Origin: Corynespora cassiicola
Taxonomy: Eukaryota > Ascomycota > Dothideomycetes > Pleosporales > Corynesporascaceae
DNA: 64,000 bases
Direction of reading: 5' to 3'
Assembly: GCA_022059125.1 (NCBI GenBank)
Contig: JAEUWY010000019.1
Location: forward strand, 620,001-684,000
The translations under genes were made by a program, and so were the position numbers. Below, in pieces: positions 22,490 to 34,100 of this stretch; position 1 is the first letter of the stretch; the number at the start of each line of letters is the position of its first letter. Under the pieces are notes generated by a model. That model saw only the letters and a program-made list of their open reading frames with translations, was not told where the DNA came from and made no database searches.

Positions 22490-23986
22490 TTAAGCGCTGG
22501 CATAGACCTCGCCAATGGACGAGAGGCCGCTGGCCGTGTTGAGCTGGTTCTCTCCGGTGCCGACCATGAAGTAGGCATAGCCAGCGCAGTTCTCATAGCC
22601 GTCCATGAACTCGGTGACCTCCTTGACAAACTGGGCCGCCTGCTCGGCGGTGGCCGAGCCAGGGTTAAGACCAAACTCGGTGACCCAGACAGGCTTTCCG
22701 TAATCGGAAGAGGCCTTGCCAATGTGATCCTTGAAGCGCTGGACCACCTGGTCGTCGTAGATGTCGTAGAAGTGGATGTTGGCGGCATCCCAGGTGGCGT
22801 CAGGGCAAGCAGTCTGGAAGCGGTCGAGCCAGTCAAGACCCATGGGAGCGGGGCCGTTGGTGACCGAGGGGCCGATGATGGTGACGCCGGGGTGGCTTTC
22901 CTTGATGGGGTTCATGTATTCCTTCCAGGCGGAGCAGGCAGCCTCGGGCGACAGGTTGGCCTGGTCGGCATGGTCAGGCTCGTTGAAGCCCATGACAGCG
23001 TTGGTGCCACCATCCACAGCCGTCTTGACGTTGGAGAGCCACTCCTCGGCAGTAGAAAGAGAGGGCCTGTGCATCATAGGGACATACTCGATGCCATCAG
23101 GAAGCGAACCGCCCTCGGTGGAGCCCCAGTTGTAGGCGAATCCAAACTTGGCGCCAGAGAAGGAGCTGCAAAGCTCAATGTCATTGTATGCAAGACCACG
23201 CTTGGTGCCCGAGTAACCACCAGAGGCAGGGGTGGAAGGCACAGGGGTGGAAGAGCTGGCAGGGGTGGACGCAATGGGAGCAGCGCTAGAAGCAGGAGCC
23301 TCGGAGGTGGGAACAGGCGTCTCAGCAGGAGAGGAAGCGGGGGCCTTCGAGCTGGGGGCCGGGGTCTCGACGGGAGCCTGAGAGGAGTAGACTTCCTCGG
23401 CAGAGGGCTGAGGAGTATTGACGGGGGTCTCAACTGGGGTCTCGGCGGGAGTCTCGACGGGAACCTGGGAGCTAGGCTGCTCTGCGGCAGGAGCAGACGA
23501 TGGCAGGGCGTAGCTCTGAGAGAACTGAGGAACCTCGGGAGCCTGAGAGGTCTGTTCAGCACCTCCGGCAGGGACCGTGACAGTAACGCGGTCGACGGCA
23601 GTCACATAGACGGTCTCGGGGCCACAGACACTGGCGCTACCGGCGGGTACATCGGCAGCACCAACCGAGCTGGGGGCGGCGTAGCCAGCTCCCGTCGACC
23701 TCGAGGCGTAGATGGTCGACACGATGGTCTCGGTGGTGAACTGGGTCTCCAGAATGGTGGTTGTCTTGTCATCGCTGGGGACGGGGACGGGGGCGGCGCC
23801 TGTGCCAGTGGGCTGGGCAAGGGCGGTGCTGTTGTTCAGGCCCCATCCGCCCGTGGGATAGGGCTTGCCAGCGCCGGGGCCACCGTACCCGGCCGAGGGC
23901 TTGTGGAACTTGCTGTGGCCGTACTGGGGGATGGCGGCGGCGGTGGACACCAAGGCCAGGAGACTGAGCTTCATGTGGGTAGACAT
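22490..23986 (-). CDS. Secreted GH128 beta-1,3-glucanase with Ser/Thr/Pro-rich linker
   Basis: Probable cell-wall beta-1,3-glucan hydrolase (Asl1-like). It is a single exon of 498 residues. A signal peptide starts at the MKLSLLALVSTAAA part (Met 5; ATG at 23974 is an equally good start). A long low-complexity region follows, rich in Ser, Thr, Pro and Ala, with ETPVETPV-like repeats up to about residue 260; it is probably O-glycosylated. The C-terminal GH128 core (Pfam Glyco_hydro_cc) starts at KRGLAYND. The expected catalytic glutamates are in GFNEPDHAD (near 334) and VTEFGL (near 437). No GPI signal is seen. A 565-codon open frame on the opposite strand is a shadow of this gene's codon bias. 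Confidence 0.9.
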   Translation of the reverse strand: MSTHMKLSLLALVSTAAAIPQYGHSKFHKPSAGYGGPGAGKPYPTGGWGLNNSTALAQPTGTGAAPVPVPSDDKTTTILETQFTTETIVSTIYASRSTGAGYAAPSSVGAADVPAGSASVCGPETVYVTAVDRVTVTVPAGGAEQTSQAPEVPQFSQSYALPSSAPAAEQPSSQVPVETPAETPVETPVNTPQPSAEEVYSSQAPVETPAPSSKAPASSPAETPVPTSEAPASSAAPIASTPASSSTPVPSTPASGGYSGTKRGLAYNDIELCSSFSGAKFGFAYNWGSTEGGSLPDGIEYVPMMHRPSLSTAEEWLSNVKTAVDGGTNAVMGFNEPDHADQANLSPEAACSAWKEYMNPIKESHPGVTIIGPSVTNGPAPMGLDWLDRFQTACPDATWDAANIHFYDIYDDQVVQRFKDHIGKASSDYGKPVWVTEFGLNPGSATAEQAAQFVKEVTEFMDGYENCAGYAYFMVGTGENQLNTASGLSSIGEVYASA

Positions 23987-26352
23987 GGCGTGAGTGTGAA
24001 TGGCTTGGGAGAGTTGCAGGCTGGCGTATGGGGGTTATGGACGGGGAAAGCAAAGTGCACGTCGAGCGCGGGAATCGAGGCCGACCAGGGCTATTGCAGG
24101 ATTGGCAAAAGTGAGTGTGGCGTCCGGATAGACAATGAATGAAACGAGCGATTGCTCAGAGAGAGTGAACGCAACAGCACCGTGGAGTGAGGGCGAGAGG
24201 GTGGTGGACAACGGCGGGCCTGGGGCGGAAGCGATTCATATAGGAGGGCGGCGGGGGAGGCTTCATAGGCCGGGGCCCTGGCATGTCAGCGGCAGACGAG
24301 CCAGAAACAACAGGCTTTTCTTAGAGGCAGCGTCGCACCAGCAGGGGCGGCCGGGGGGCGGCCGGGTGGGAGGGCCAGCAGCAGGACCAGCAGCCAGCCA
24401 CAGGGGTAGGGCGTGTCGGCGGCCAACCGCAACAGGAGTCGGTTGAGTCGAGCGATCGGCGCGTGTAAAGCTTGTCTCGAGCCCAAGAGCTCAGTGGGCC
24501 ATCCGTGGCGCTGCGCAATTTGACGCCGCATGAAGCCGCCGTTTCAACATCCAGGAACCCGCAGCGCCCGCAGCGCCGGCCAGGAACAGTCAGGAATGGC
24601 CAGGAACAGCCAGGAACAGATGCCAGGGGGGGGAGTGATCGCTGGGCGTAGATGCAAATCGCACGACTTTGTTTTTTTTAGAGCGTTGCGCCCATGCTGG
24701 CGGTCTGGCGGTCATGGAGCTCGTCCTCGACGGCGGCGGTGGCGGTAGAGGGGGAGGAGCAGTCGCCGTAGGCGTGGGGAGGGGGCCTGCAGGTGGGTGG
24801 AGAGGATGCTGGCGTCTTCGTGGGCGATGTCGTGGCCGGCGGCGGGCAAGCGTGGCCCACTCGAGCGGTGGGCGAGAGGGTTCTGCGCGCGGCGGCGACT
24901 CGTCGGAGGAGAGACAGGCGTCGAGGCGTGCAGGCGTAGAGACTGGCAGAGTCAAGGCGTCAGCCAAATGATGCTGCGCTTGGCGAATCGAGCACCACGG
25001 CCGCCTGCTCATCTCCGTCGCTCTGCCAAATCTCTTCTCTCATCCCATCTCATCTCATCTCATCTCATCTCACCGTCCCATCCGTCCCTCGACACGGGTG
25101 ACGTGGGCTGGCTGGGCTGGGCTGGCTGCTGTCGACGTGTTGGTGGTGGTGCTGCTGATGATGACGACGCCGCCGCCGCCGCCGCCGCCGCCCGTGGTCC
25201 ATCCTGCCAGTGGCTGGCACGGCGCATTCCTCTGCCCTGGCCACCCATCCTGACATTATGCTGCCCTCCATATGCGCCAACGGGCGCACGCTGAGAGGGC
25301 AAAACGCCCGGCCGCCGCCGTGCCTCTGTCTCTTTCCTGCGCTTCGGCACTTCTTGGTCGTCTTGGGCCCCGTCGGCCCGTGTGCTATTCTTCGATGCTG
25401 CTGTCGCGTCTCTCCCAGGCCTGCTCCACAGAAAAACAGGTTCCAGATCGCTCTTTGCGCCTCTTCCCCGTGTTGGCCTCCCCACCCTCATCTCTCAACC
25501 CCCGAGGCCTCGCCTCCTCCGACTCGGCACCTCGCATGCGCGAGCCACGCTGCTGCGAAAATCCTCTCCGGCCCGCCCGATAACGCGATAACAGCTTTTC
25601 TAGTACCTGCATAAGCCCCTCGAACAAGCGCCCCCATCATTTCCATCGCACATCACTGTCGCGCAGCCGTTAGCCCCCCTCTCCTCCCCTCCAGTAGGCG
25701 CCGATCGAGGCTGATCTCACTCCGTCGCGTGCTCTGCCTCCACGTGCGGCCCTGCTCTGGTGCTCTGCTATGCTTCCATTGAGTAGGAGAAGAAAAAAAA
25801 AAAAAGTCCCGTGCCGCCGCATCTGTCTGACACACCAAGCCTCCTAGGCGGGCCTACCTCAAGAGCCAGGCAACGAACCACTTCCCCGACCCCGTTTCAC
25901 CCACCAAACTCCCTCTCTCGGCCTCCCCGCCCCATCCCCTTTCAAATTGCGAAACACCCCACATGCTCAGGTGCTCCCCATCACTGTAGCTAGCTGCCGG
26001 CCATGGTCGCATCTAGTCATTCATCAATCATTCATCAAGCAGGGTCGCGCCGCGTCCCTTCTTTTCTTCGTCCATTGAGCCTTGTTCTATCTCCCTTCCC
26101 AACCCTGCACCGGTCAGTCATCACTCCCCTCCCCATCTTCCGCCTCTGCTGCGCTTCTGAGGCCGAGATGCCTGTTCCTTCCACGCTTGCTTGCTCGAGA
26201 GCTCATGTCGTCCCCCCCAACCTCCCTGAGATTCCAACTCCATGTCCATGCAGCACCTCCGGCCAAATGGCCAGCCGAGTGAAACGAGATATATTAAACA
26301 AACTTGGTTGCTCCGTACGCCCCAACCCATCAAACAAGGTGCCTTGTAGCCT
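23987..26352. other. 2.4-kb intergenic region, pyrimidine-rich, without a defensible gene
   Basis: The left part is the promoter of the GH128 gene and the right part the 3' flank of CUL3. The middle has several simple repeats: five catct units at 25046-25070, a GCC run at about 25168-25192 and an A-run near 25795. Many open frames of 60-165 codons occur on both strands, all Arg/Pro/Ala-rich and without motifs. I see no RNA gene. Confidence 0.4.
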
Positions 26353-29015
26353 CTACGCCAAGTAGCGATAGGAATCCATTTTTGCGCCGTCGATGCGCTC
26401 GAGGTACTCGCGCTCAATGAGTGACTCGATGCGCTTCTTAATCATGTTGACCTCGGGTTTGAACTGCCCTGATAGCTGGTTCAACGTTTCGACTATCAGT
26501 TGTTGGTGCGGCAGTTCCTTGCGTTGCCTAGCCAGAGTTAGCCCCAGAACACGTCCTGCCATGGTCCGATAAACCTACTTCATGATGCGCACAACTGCCG
26601 CCTCGATGCAGAACCCTCGAGAGTCATCGTTCTTCTTCTCCGTCTCCCGCCGTTCCCGGTCGCTCTCCACCTTGTTGCCGCTCGACACCACTCCAACCTT
26701 GATCTTGACAAACTTGCCGTTGAAGCCTTCGTTGAAGAAGAACTTGTCCGTGGCCTTGACGTCCTTGGACATGGGCTCCTTGAGCAGGATGCGCGTCTTG
26801 GGAGCCACGGCCAGCGACTGGAGGTTGCGCACGAGCTCGCTGTGCGGAATGTTGGTTTGCGCCTGAATCTCGTCAAATGTCAGATGGCTGCCGGCACCCA
26901 AGTCGTTGAATAGGAGGAGAATCATCATGGCGTAGGTCGAGACGTTCAGGTCGTGCCGGCGCTCCCTAAAGGATCCATCCTTTTGCTGCACCCTCGGGAA
27001 CACCGCCTTGATGTCGGCGGATCCCATGTTGGGGAGCCACGTGAGTTGCCGGCCAGAGTGTTTTTCGCTGTAAAACTGCTCGAATCCCCGCTTGACCTTC
27101 TCCACAGCGGGCGGGAAGTTGCACCTCGGCCGCCCACCCTCGCCGTCGTCACCCGACCCCCCCATCGTTTCCAGCGGCCACGTCATGCTGGTTAGCACGT
27201 TGATGGTCAGTTCGATGCGCTTGGGATCCTTGGCTCCGAGATCCGCGACATGCTTCTTGAACCCGGCGGTGAGTTCCTCGGAGATGGTCATGTCCTTGAA
27301 CATGGCCTCCAGCTTCAGCGTGAAGTTGTTGCCCAGCTCAATCTTCATCTTGGAAATCATTTGCTTCTCCACCTCGTTGCTGATGGACTTGTTCATCAGG
27401 AGCCGGCGGCATAGGTGCTTCTTGTAGTAACGCTCAAAGAGGTCCTTGTCCTGGACGTACCGCAGGAGAATGATGGCCTTGTCCAAGACAATGTCGATTT
27501 CCATCTCCGTCTTGCCCTTGATGCCCTTCTTCATGTTCTCGTCGATGAACAGCGATATGTATTCGGACGAGCGCGGGAAGGTGGGGGAGTTGATGAAGTC
27601 GGCAAAGCTCCTTGTGATGGCTGTCTGGAGGAGGAGGTCTCCTTGGAAGGATTCTTTCCAAATCTTGTCGAATTTGTCCTTGAGAAGCAGCACATCCTCA
27701 ACCCACTTGATGGCGGCAACCGTCTGCTGGTTTAAGCCCTTTTCCTGGGCCGGGGTTTTGCTCTTCTCGCCGGGCTCGACCGAAGGAGCTGCAGGAGGAG
27801 TCTGCGATGCGGAAACGGCGTCGCTGTTGATTTCGGCACCCATGTCTACGATACGCTTTTGCAGCGCACGGCTGACTTCGGACTTCTTGTCATCGACTCG
27901 CGAGTTGAGGTCGTAGACAAGGTTCAGCTCGTCTAGACGATCATTGTCAATCATGTAGTGGACACCACTCTCCATATCCACCAACTCGCGAATGCGGTTC
28001 TTGATGAGCTCATCCTCGACTACTTTCTGTATCTTGGGCATGGTAGTCTCTAGCAGCGTGGACTTGCATCGTTCCTCTTCCTGGTAGATGCGCCGGCGAG
28101 CGTGCTTGCAATATGCGCCGGCGTCAGAATCACGCAGCATTAGCTCCGACTCGTTTCTATAAAAGTCCCTGCTTGTGTCCAGGTATTCCCGCTCAAACGA
28201 GGCATTGTACAGGCGCTGCTCTTCGGCCTCCATGTCGTCCTCGTGCAAGCCCTCCAGCATGTAGACGCACGATTTGATGAGGTGCTTGTCAATGACGTCG
28301 CCGTCGCGTTCCATCTGGATTTGCTCGAGAATAATGTGGTTGAGCAGGGCGAGGACGACTCGGCCGTCGGCAGATGAGATGGGCGAGTGCAGGATCTCGT
28401 CCCTGAAGAGGAACATGGCAGCCGTGTAGATGGAGGGGCGCCTGTTGTCCTGGCAATAGACTCTATCCTGTATGGCATTGACCGTGTCAGCTGCAGGGCA
28501 CGGGAGGCGGGCGGCGGTTTACGTTACCATGTACATCAGGACATCGGCAAGCATGCTCATGCACACCTGGTGGTCACCCCATGCCTGTTTAAGGCCCTTG
28601 AGGAATTTTTCGCCGGCGACGCGGCGCTCGTTGGTGGTGGTGCCGCCTACGCTGTCTGTGGCCAGCAGGTGCGGGGAGAAGAGGGCCTGTATGGAGCCGC
28701 GCACCTCGGACCTCAGCCATTGCTGTTCGAAGCCATGTACTCTCGCGTACAGTTGGTCACCCTTCTTCTTCAGGACAATGCGGTAGGCGTGGCGGTACAG
28801 CTCCTCGTATGACAGCCGCGAGGCGTTCTTGGTGTGGATCTCGCGGAAGGCGGACTCGATGGTAGCCCACGTTGTGTCGAAATCAACGTCGTCTCCGTGG
28901 AGGCCCTGGAGGCCGAGCGGTCGTGTTAGCAAGCGGGCACCGGCAGGGAGGGGGGGGGGGGGCGACTCACCCGTCGCGGCGGCCGAATGCGCTGCCTGCC
29001 TCGCCCTGCGATCAT
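26353..29015 (-). CDS. CUL3: Cullin-3 scaffold of BTB ubiquitin ligases
   Basis: Cullin that bridges BTB substrate adaptors and the RING protein Rbx1. There are four exons: 29015-28971, 28905-28528, 28467-26579 and 26527-26353. The introns are 65, 60 and 51 bp, all GT-AG, and the joins give 828 residues. The N-terminus [15 protein letters not shown] and the following [20 protein letters not shown] are typical of Cul3. The next exon continues [20 protein letters not shown]. The cullin homology domain has the block [17 protein letters not shown]. The last exon is the neddylation WHB domain ([20 protein letters not shown]) and ends YRYLA, as cullins do. Intron 1 contains a run of 12 C on the coding strand. 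It is head to head with ZIM17. Confidence 0.95.
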
Positions 29016-29333
29016 GTTGGCGGCGACGGGATGCCGTTCTGGAAGCCGACCGCAGATGGGGGGGAGGCGTTGGAGGAGGGAGGGTAGACAAGGCGCGGGA
29101 GGCGGAGGGCGACGCAGAGGGCGAGGGAGAGGGAGGAGGAGGGCTGAGGCCGGTTCGCTGGTTGCGGGCAGGCGCCAGAAGCAGATGACGGAGGGTGCGG
29201 CGGTGCCAAGGCCGCGCGTGAATGGGCGTGCGGCGCGGGACTACACCGTGTGAGCCGCAGACGTCGACCCAGAACGTCGACCCAGACATCGACCCAGACA
29301 TCGACCCGACGTCGACCCAGCTGCCGACCCGCC
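29016..29333. promoter_or_regulatory. Shared divergent promoter region CUL3/ZIM17 with 12-bp tandem repeats
   Basis: This 318-bp gap separates the two start codons. At 29262-29330 six copies of a 12-bp unit (crtcgacccaga) start at 29262, 29275, 29287, 29299, 29310 and 29322. The last copy ends 3 bp before the ZIM17 ATG, so the array lies in its leader. A long purine-rich stretch on the plus strand lies at about 29080-29150. Confidence 0.6.
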
Positions 29334-30015
29334 ATGCCCACCGCTCCTCCGTTCGGCCTCCGCTGCGTCGCCCGCTTGTGGGCGCGCGCCCCGCCCGCCC
29401 GCTGCATTCCTACGCCGCGACGCTTCCTGCACGCGCCGCGAACGTCACTACTCACGCGCCCGGCACCCGTTGCGGCCGCCCTCCGCCGTGTCCCCTCCGC
29501 CGTGCGCTGCGAGTCCTCCAGTGCCTCCTCGCCCGCCTCCTCCACCGCCCCGGAGACCCGCCTGGACCGTGACCAGGTCCCGTCCTACGAGCTCACCTTT
29601 ACCTGCAAAGTCTGCAGCACCCGCTCGTCGCATCGCCTGTCGAAGCAGGGATACCACCACGGCACCATTTTGATATCGTGCCCCGGCTGCAAGAATCGCC
29701 ATCTGATCAGTGACCATCTAAAGGTGAGCCTTCGTCCCGTGCTCCTGCCACCGCCCGTCCTTGCCTGACTCTGGCCAGATCTTCTCCGACAAGTCCGTCA
29801 CCATCGAAGACCTCATGCGAGACAAGGGCGACCTCGTCAAGCGCGGCTCCCTGAGTTCCGAAGGCGATGTCGAGTTCTGGGAAGACGGCTCGAGTACCCC
29901 GCGCTCGGCTGCTTTTATTCCAGACAACACCAAGGGCGAGGGCAGGCTGTCTGAGGCTACACCCCCTCGAGACGCCGCAGAGGACGCCACAAACGGCACC
30001 GATTCCAAGACTTGA
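29334..30015 (+). CDS. ZIM17: Mitochondrial Hsp70 escort protein, DNL zinc finger (ZIM17/TIM15/HEP1)
   Basis: Matrix protein that keeps mitochondrial Hsp70 soluble and supports import. Exon 1 is 29334-29723, the intron 29724-29778 (55 bp), and exon 2 is 29779-30015; 208 residues. Residues 1 to about 75 are Arg/Ala/Ser-rich without acidic residues, a mitochondrial targeting sequence. The DNL zinc finger begins [17 protein letters not shown] and closes with [14 protein letters not shown], giving the two CxxC pairs. The segment [13 protein letters not shown] after the splice is also typical. The C-terminal acidic tail is longer than in yeast. Confidence 0.93.
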
Positions 30016-30113
30016 TCCGTCACCGTACCCAAGGAATTCTGTATAATTACTGTAGCATAGAGACGCCGTTACGTACAAGATCAACAAGATCACTTCCCTG
30101 TCCACCGAGCCGC

Positions 30114-30734
30114 CTACTTCGTCAGTACTCTCACAACCCCGACTGCAAAACACCCCCAAGCTGCCACGTCCACCGTGGTCGCCCTGATGCAATGGAACCT
30201 CACCCACTTCTGAACCTCGCTCCTCGCTGCTCCCCTCTCCCCGGCCTCTCCGCCTTGCTGCTTCACGCACAGCCGCATGATGCGCGACACAGGCCCGGCC
30301 ACCAGAGGCACAAAGGCCATGTGTGAAACTGCAAGCAAAGTACCAGCCAGATACCACTTCGTCTCTTTCCCTAGTCCCTTGTTGAATAGTAGTACGTTGG
30401 CAAGCCCCGAATAAAATGATATGCAGTTCAGGGCCACGACCGAGTACACGCCGCTGTTGAACCAGCACGTGAACCAGTGTGGAATTGCGATGTCCAGTGC
30501 AGCCGAGACTTCATTGTCGTTGCACGTTTGAGTCGGGGCTTCTCTCTGGGTTGCCGCCTTCGCGAGACGAGTCGACGTTGGCGCACGCCGTGCGAGAAAG
30601 GATGAAGTTGAAATGTACTCGACCCATGCATGCGCGAGCGAGGCCGTGGTGCCTAGCCAGGGAAGGATGCGCAGCGTAGTGAGTCCCAAGGGGGAGAGGG
30701 AGAAAGAGAGCCCTAGAGTAGTCGCTGTCGCCAT
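30114..30734 (-). CDS. Small integral membrane protein, DUF1772-like layout
   Basis: One exon of 206 residues from the ATG at 30734 (MATATTLGLSF). Hydrophobic segments lie near residues 20-40, 105-130 and 145-165, with another at the C-terminus (VAAWGCFAVGVVRVL). The segment AGTLLAVSHMAFVPLVAGPVSRIM resembles the last core helix of DUF1772/anthrone oxygenase-like proteins, but the match is weak. No catalytic motif is seen, so the function is unknown. A longer in-frame start at 30854 adds unlikely sequence. It faces ZIM17 tail to tail. Confidence 0.65.
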   Translation of the reverse strand: MATATTLGLSFSLSPLGLTTLRILPWLGTTASLAHAWVEYISTSSFLARRAPTSTRLAKAATQREAPTQTCNDNEVSAALDIAIPHWFTCWFNSGVYSVVALNCISFYSGLANVLLFNKGLGKETKWYLAGTLLAVSHMAFVPLVAGPVSRIMRLCVKQQGGEAGERGAARSEVQKWVRFHCIRATTVDVAAWGCFAVGVVRVLTK

Positions 30735-31157
30735 TTTCCACACTCGGTTTCCGTCAATCCCACTGCAATGAGATGTCAAAGAGAGCATTTCACGACAGCA
30801 TGTCTTGTGCAATTGTTGAAATGCGCCCGAGCCGACACTACCGGTCTGTCGCATCTTTATATGCCACTAGGCGTCCAATGCTCCAATGTTCCACTGCTCC
30901 ACTGCTGCGCCACACTGGTGGTGACATTTCGACTGAGCATCAGGCCATCCGCCATTCCCTAGGTATTTCGCTTCCTCCACAACGCGATCCCCGGCATCAC
31001 CGCTCCAGGCCTACTGGACCGAGAAGGATATCGTCATATATATATATATATATTTTATCAAAGAAATACATAAATGAATAAATGTAAAGATTCAGTGCGG
31101 CTTTTGATCCTAGGAAAGAAGACGCCATGCAATGCCCGTACCACTGCCATCAAACCG
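30735..31157. other. Intergenic gap with an (AT)9 run
   Basis: The gap lies between the start of the membrane protein gene and the end of UTP20, both on the minus strand. It holds a perfect AT dinucleotide run at 31036-31053. Nothing else was recognised. Confidence 0.5.
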
Positions 31158-34100
31158 TTACCAGCCCCGCCGGCGTCCCTTGTTCTCCGCGCTCTTCTCC
31201 TTGCGCCTCTGCTTGCCGACCTCATGTCTCCTCTTCTTCTCTTTCTGATGCTTCTCAGGCATGGTAATAGCTTCGATCTTCCTCTTCTGCCTTCTTTCTT
31301 CGCGTCTGCTTTTGACGCCCTTCTGCACTTCGCCAATGACTTTGAGATACTCGGGCGTGCCCATGCGTTTTTGTAGCACATCCATCACCTCGCGTGCCTT
31401 TTCAACAAGGCCCTTGTAAGCATCGTTGAATGTCGAGTCTGTGGAGCGTGGGACGGTAGTGGCTGGGTCCGCGAGCGTGGAGAGTGTCGTTAGGAGATGC
31501 GGAATGGCTGTGTTGAGCGCATCTATAGGCAGCTTGGTGCACAACGTTTCTACCAGAGTCATCGTAGCACTCTTTGGATACAGTGAAGAAGCCTTCATGA
31601 TCTTTGTCTCGCGACGCAAAAGTCCGGAGAGGCGCGTCATGAGACGGTGAATGGCCGTTGGGGCGTGGCCTGCATGTTGCTTCCGGGCCGCCATGGGTGG
31701 AGGCGAAAAGCCGCCCCATTCTCCTCCCTGAGACGAGTCACCTCCTTGCTCGACAAGAGCCTCATCAACTTCATCGTCATCATCCACTTTTTGCCAGTCC
31801 CAGGTCGCCCCATTAGCACCAAGGCAGCGCGCCAGGAATGCCAGGTTGCGAACACTCTGCGCACAAAGCTCCTCTGTGACATTGGGTGTGTTCATATTCC
31901 TCAGGAATGTGTTTGTCAGTTGGATCATTGCATCCTCTGTCAGTCGCAAGCCGCGTGAGCCTTCTAGTGGAAGCGTGCCAAGGCCATGTTCACCGTTTGT
32001 CGTAGCCAAATCGGCAAAATACGAGCCCATCAGTTTCGTGGCCGTCAATTTGACCCAGGCGTGTGGGTATGACGCACACGATTGAACGACAGACCAGAAG
32101 GATGACTGTTGTGCCGACAACGTAATATCTGGCGATGCTCTGCTAACCTTCGAATATACGGTTAGGGAGTAGTAGATAAGTTCCCAGTCATCATCATTGC
32201 GCCTCTCCATGCATGCCTCCAACGTTGACTGTAGTTCCCCTAGGACAAACGCTAGCTCCTTGGGCTTTGGTTCTGCAGCTTCCAAGTACAATCCCCAGCA
32301 TTGGATCCCTAGGCGCTTTAGCCCGGCATCCTCATCTTGCTCAAGCCAACTGCGAAGGTCAGAGGTGACCGACTTCAATCTTTGCGAGTCCGCGCGTTCA
32401 AACAGCTTCTTAAGAAGTGCACCAGCCATCGTACGGCAGTCGCTGGAGTCGTCGTTGGCCATGGAATGGATCAATGGTAGGAACATCATTCCTAGTACGT
32501 CTTGAAGGATGTTGTCTCCCACCTTGTTGAGGATAAGATTGAGAGCTTCCATAACCGACTGTCGTCCCTCAACATAGTCGTAGCGCAGGTTCCGGATCAA
32601 AAACTCCACTTGTTTAGTAAAGCGGTTCTTTGCTTGTGGGTATTCCATTAGAAAGTGGAAGTAGTTACTCCTAGCGAGATCGCGAGCAGACCTTGTTTGG
32701 TTGGTCACCATCATAGTAGCAACCTTATCCATGACTTCGTATATCTCTGTCATGACGATTTTACGATTCATGATGGACTTTAAAAATCCGAAGGTTACTC
32801 CTTGACGATCGGGCTCGTCGAGATCCGGGAGAATGCGTTTCAAAAGATGCGCCAAGTCTCGTTCCTTGACTACGACATTCGGCCTTTCACGCAGTACTGC
32901 CGATATCATCTTCAGTGAAGCCTGCGCAATCTCCGTGTTCGAGGATGGCGCGCCCTTGATGATTCGCACAGCCTCGGCAACGTAGACTGGGCAATCATTG
33001 TCCAGCTCTTCCATGGGGACCCGAATGATGGTGGTTAAAAGCCGTATTGCGGCTATTTGGACTTCTTCTTGGCCTTGAACCATGGCGTCTCCCATTAGAG
33101 GCAAAAAACCAGCGAGATTTTGTCGTGTCTGGAGTTCCTCGTGTTTTCGTAGTACCGTTCGTAATATATCCAGACTGAATCGCGTGATCTTGTAGATGTA
33201 GGATGATGAAGTGAGCCTGGCGCCAGATTTAGCGGCTCCCTTGAGGTTCACGAGGTATCTCTTATTGCGGGGGTCCATCTTTTTGGTTTCGGCTGAAGCT
33301 TCTTGAGTCTTGTATACTTCCTGGATCAATTCGTAGCAGAAGATGAGTATGTCGCGGTCCTTGACTGTTGGGTTTTGAAGGACACCAAGACCAATGCGCC
33401 GTAGCAGTTCGTCAATCTTCTGTACCATTCTTGCGTGCAACTTCTCGAGAAGCAAAGACTTGATCGGCAAAACGAGATCCACCAAATGCTTGGGAGTAGC
33501 ACATCGAGCGACAATATCCAAGGAATCGAAACTTTTACTACTCTTGACTTCTTTCATCTTGCTGATATAGTCTTCAGCGTCCTTTTCCTGACCGGTGACG
33601 CCAAATATATCATCCATGATGACGTCGACAATCTCAGGAATGCAGTAATCGAGGTCGCCAGGTTTCATTTGCTCTGATAGCTTGACCAGAATGTGATGTA
33701 GAGTGAAAGATAGAACATGGAGTTGGTAGCCGCGCTGCAATGCCGTGCGCAAAGCTTTTAGGATAAATCCCAAGTACGCGGGGCCAGTAATGACAGTAAT
33801 GTCTGCCAAAGTATTGCGAGACATATCTCTGCCATCCTGAGAGCGACTTTTTAGGATGTGGCAAATGTCTAATAATACAGCCGGCAACCTAGCTTCAATT
33901 TCAGCTTGTGGAAGTACTAGAAGAACCTTGGTCACCGCAATGGCTATAGGGACTCGAAGGCTCACGGTTGATTCATCTTTCTTATGTAGGAAATCGGTCA
34001 AGCTGGGCAAGATGTTGTTGGTGACATCGGCAGTTAGCTTTTCTTGCTGTGGGAGGGTTCGCGAAAGTGTAGGTTTTGGCTTATCCACATCCATGGTGCC

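Noticed and set aside
22445..24142. 565-codon plus-strand open frame across the GH128 gene
   Set aside because: It is a Gly/Arg/Val-rich antisense shadow of a GC-rich gene with biased codons; the minus-strand protein has a signal peptide and GH128 motifs.
29250..29333. Upstream in-frame extension of ZIM17
   Set aside because: It only translates the 12-bp repeat array; the ATG at 29334 begins a normal mitochondrial presequence.
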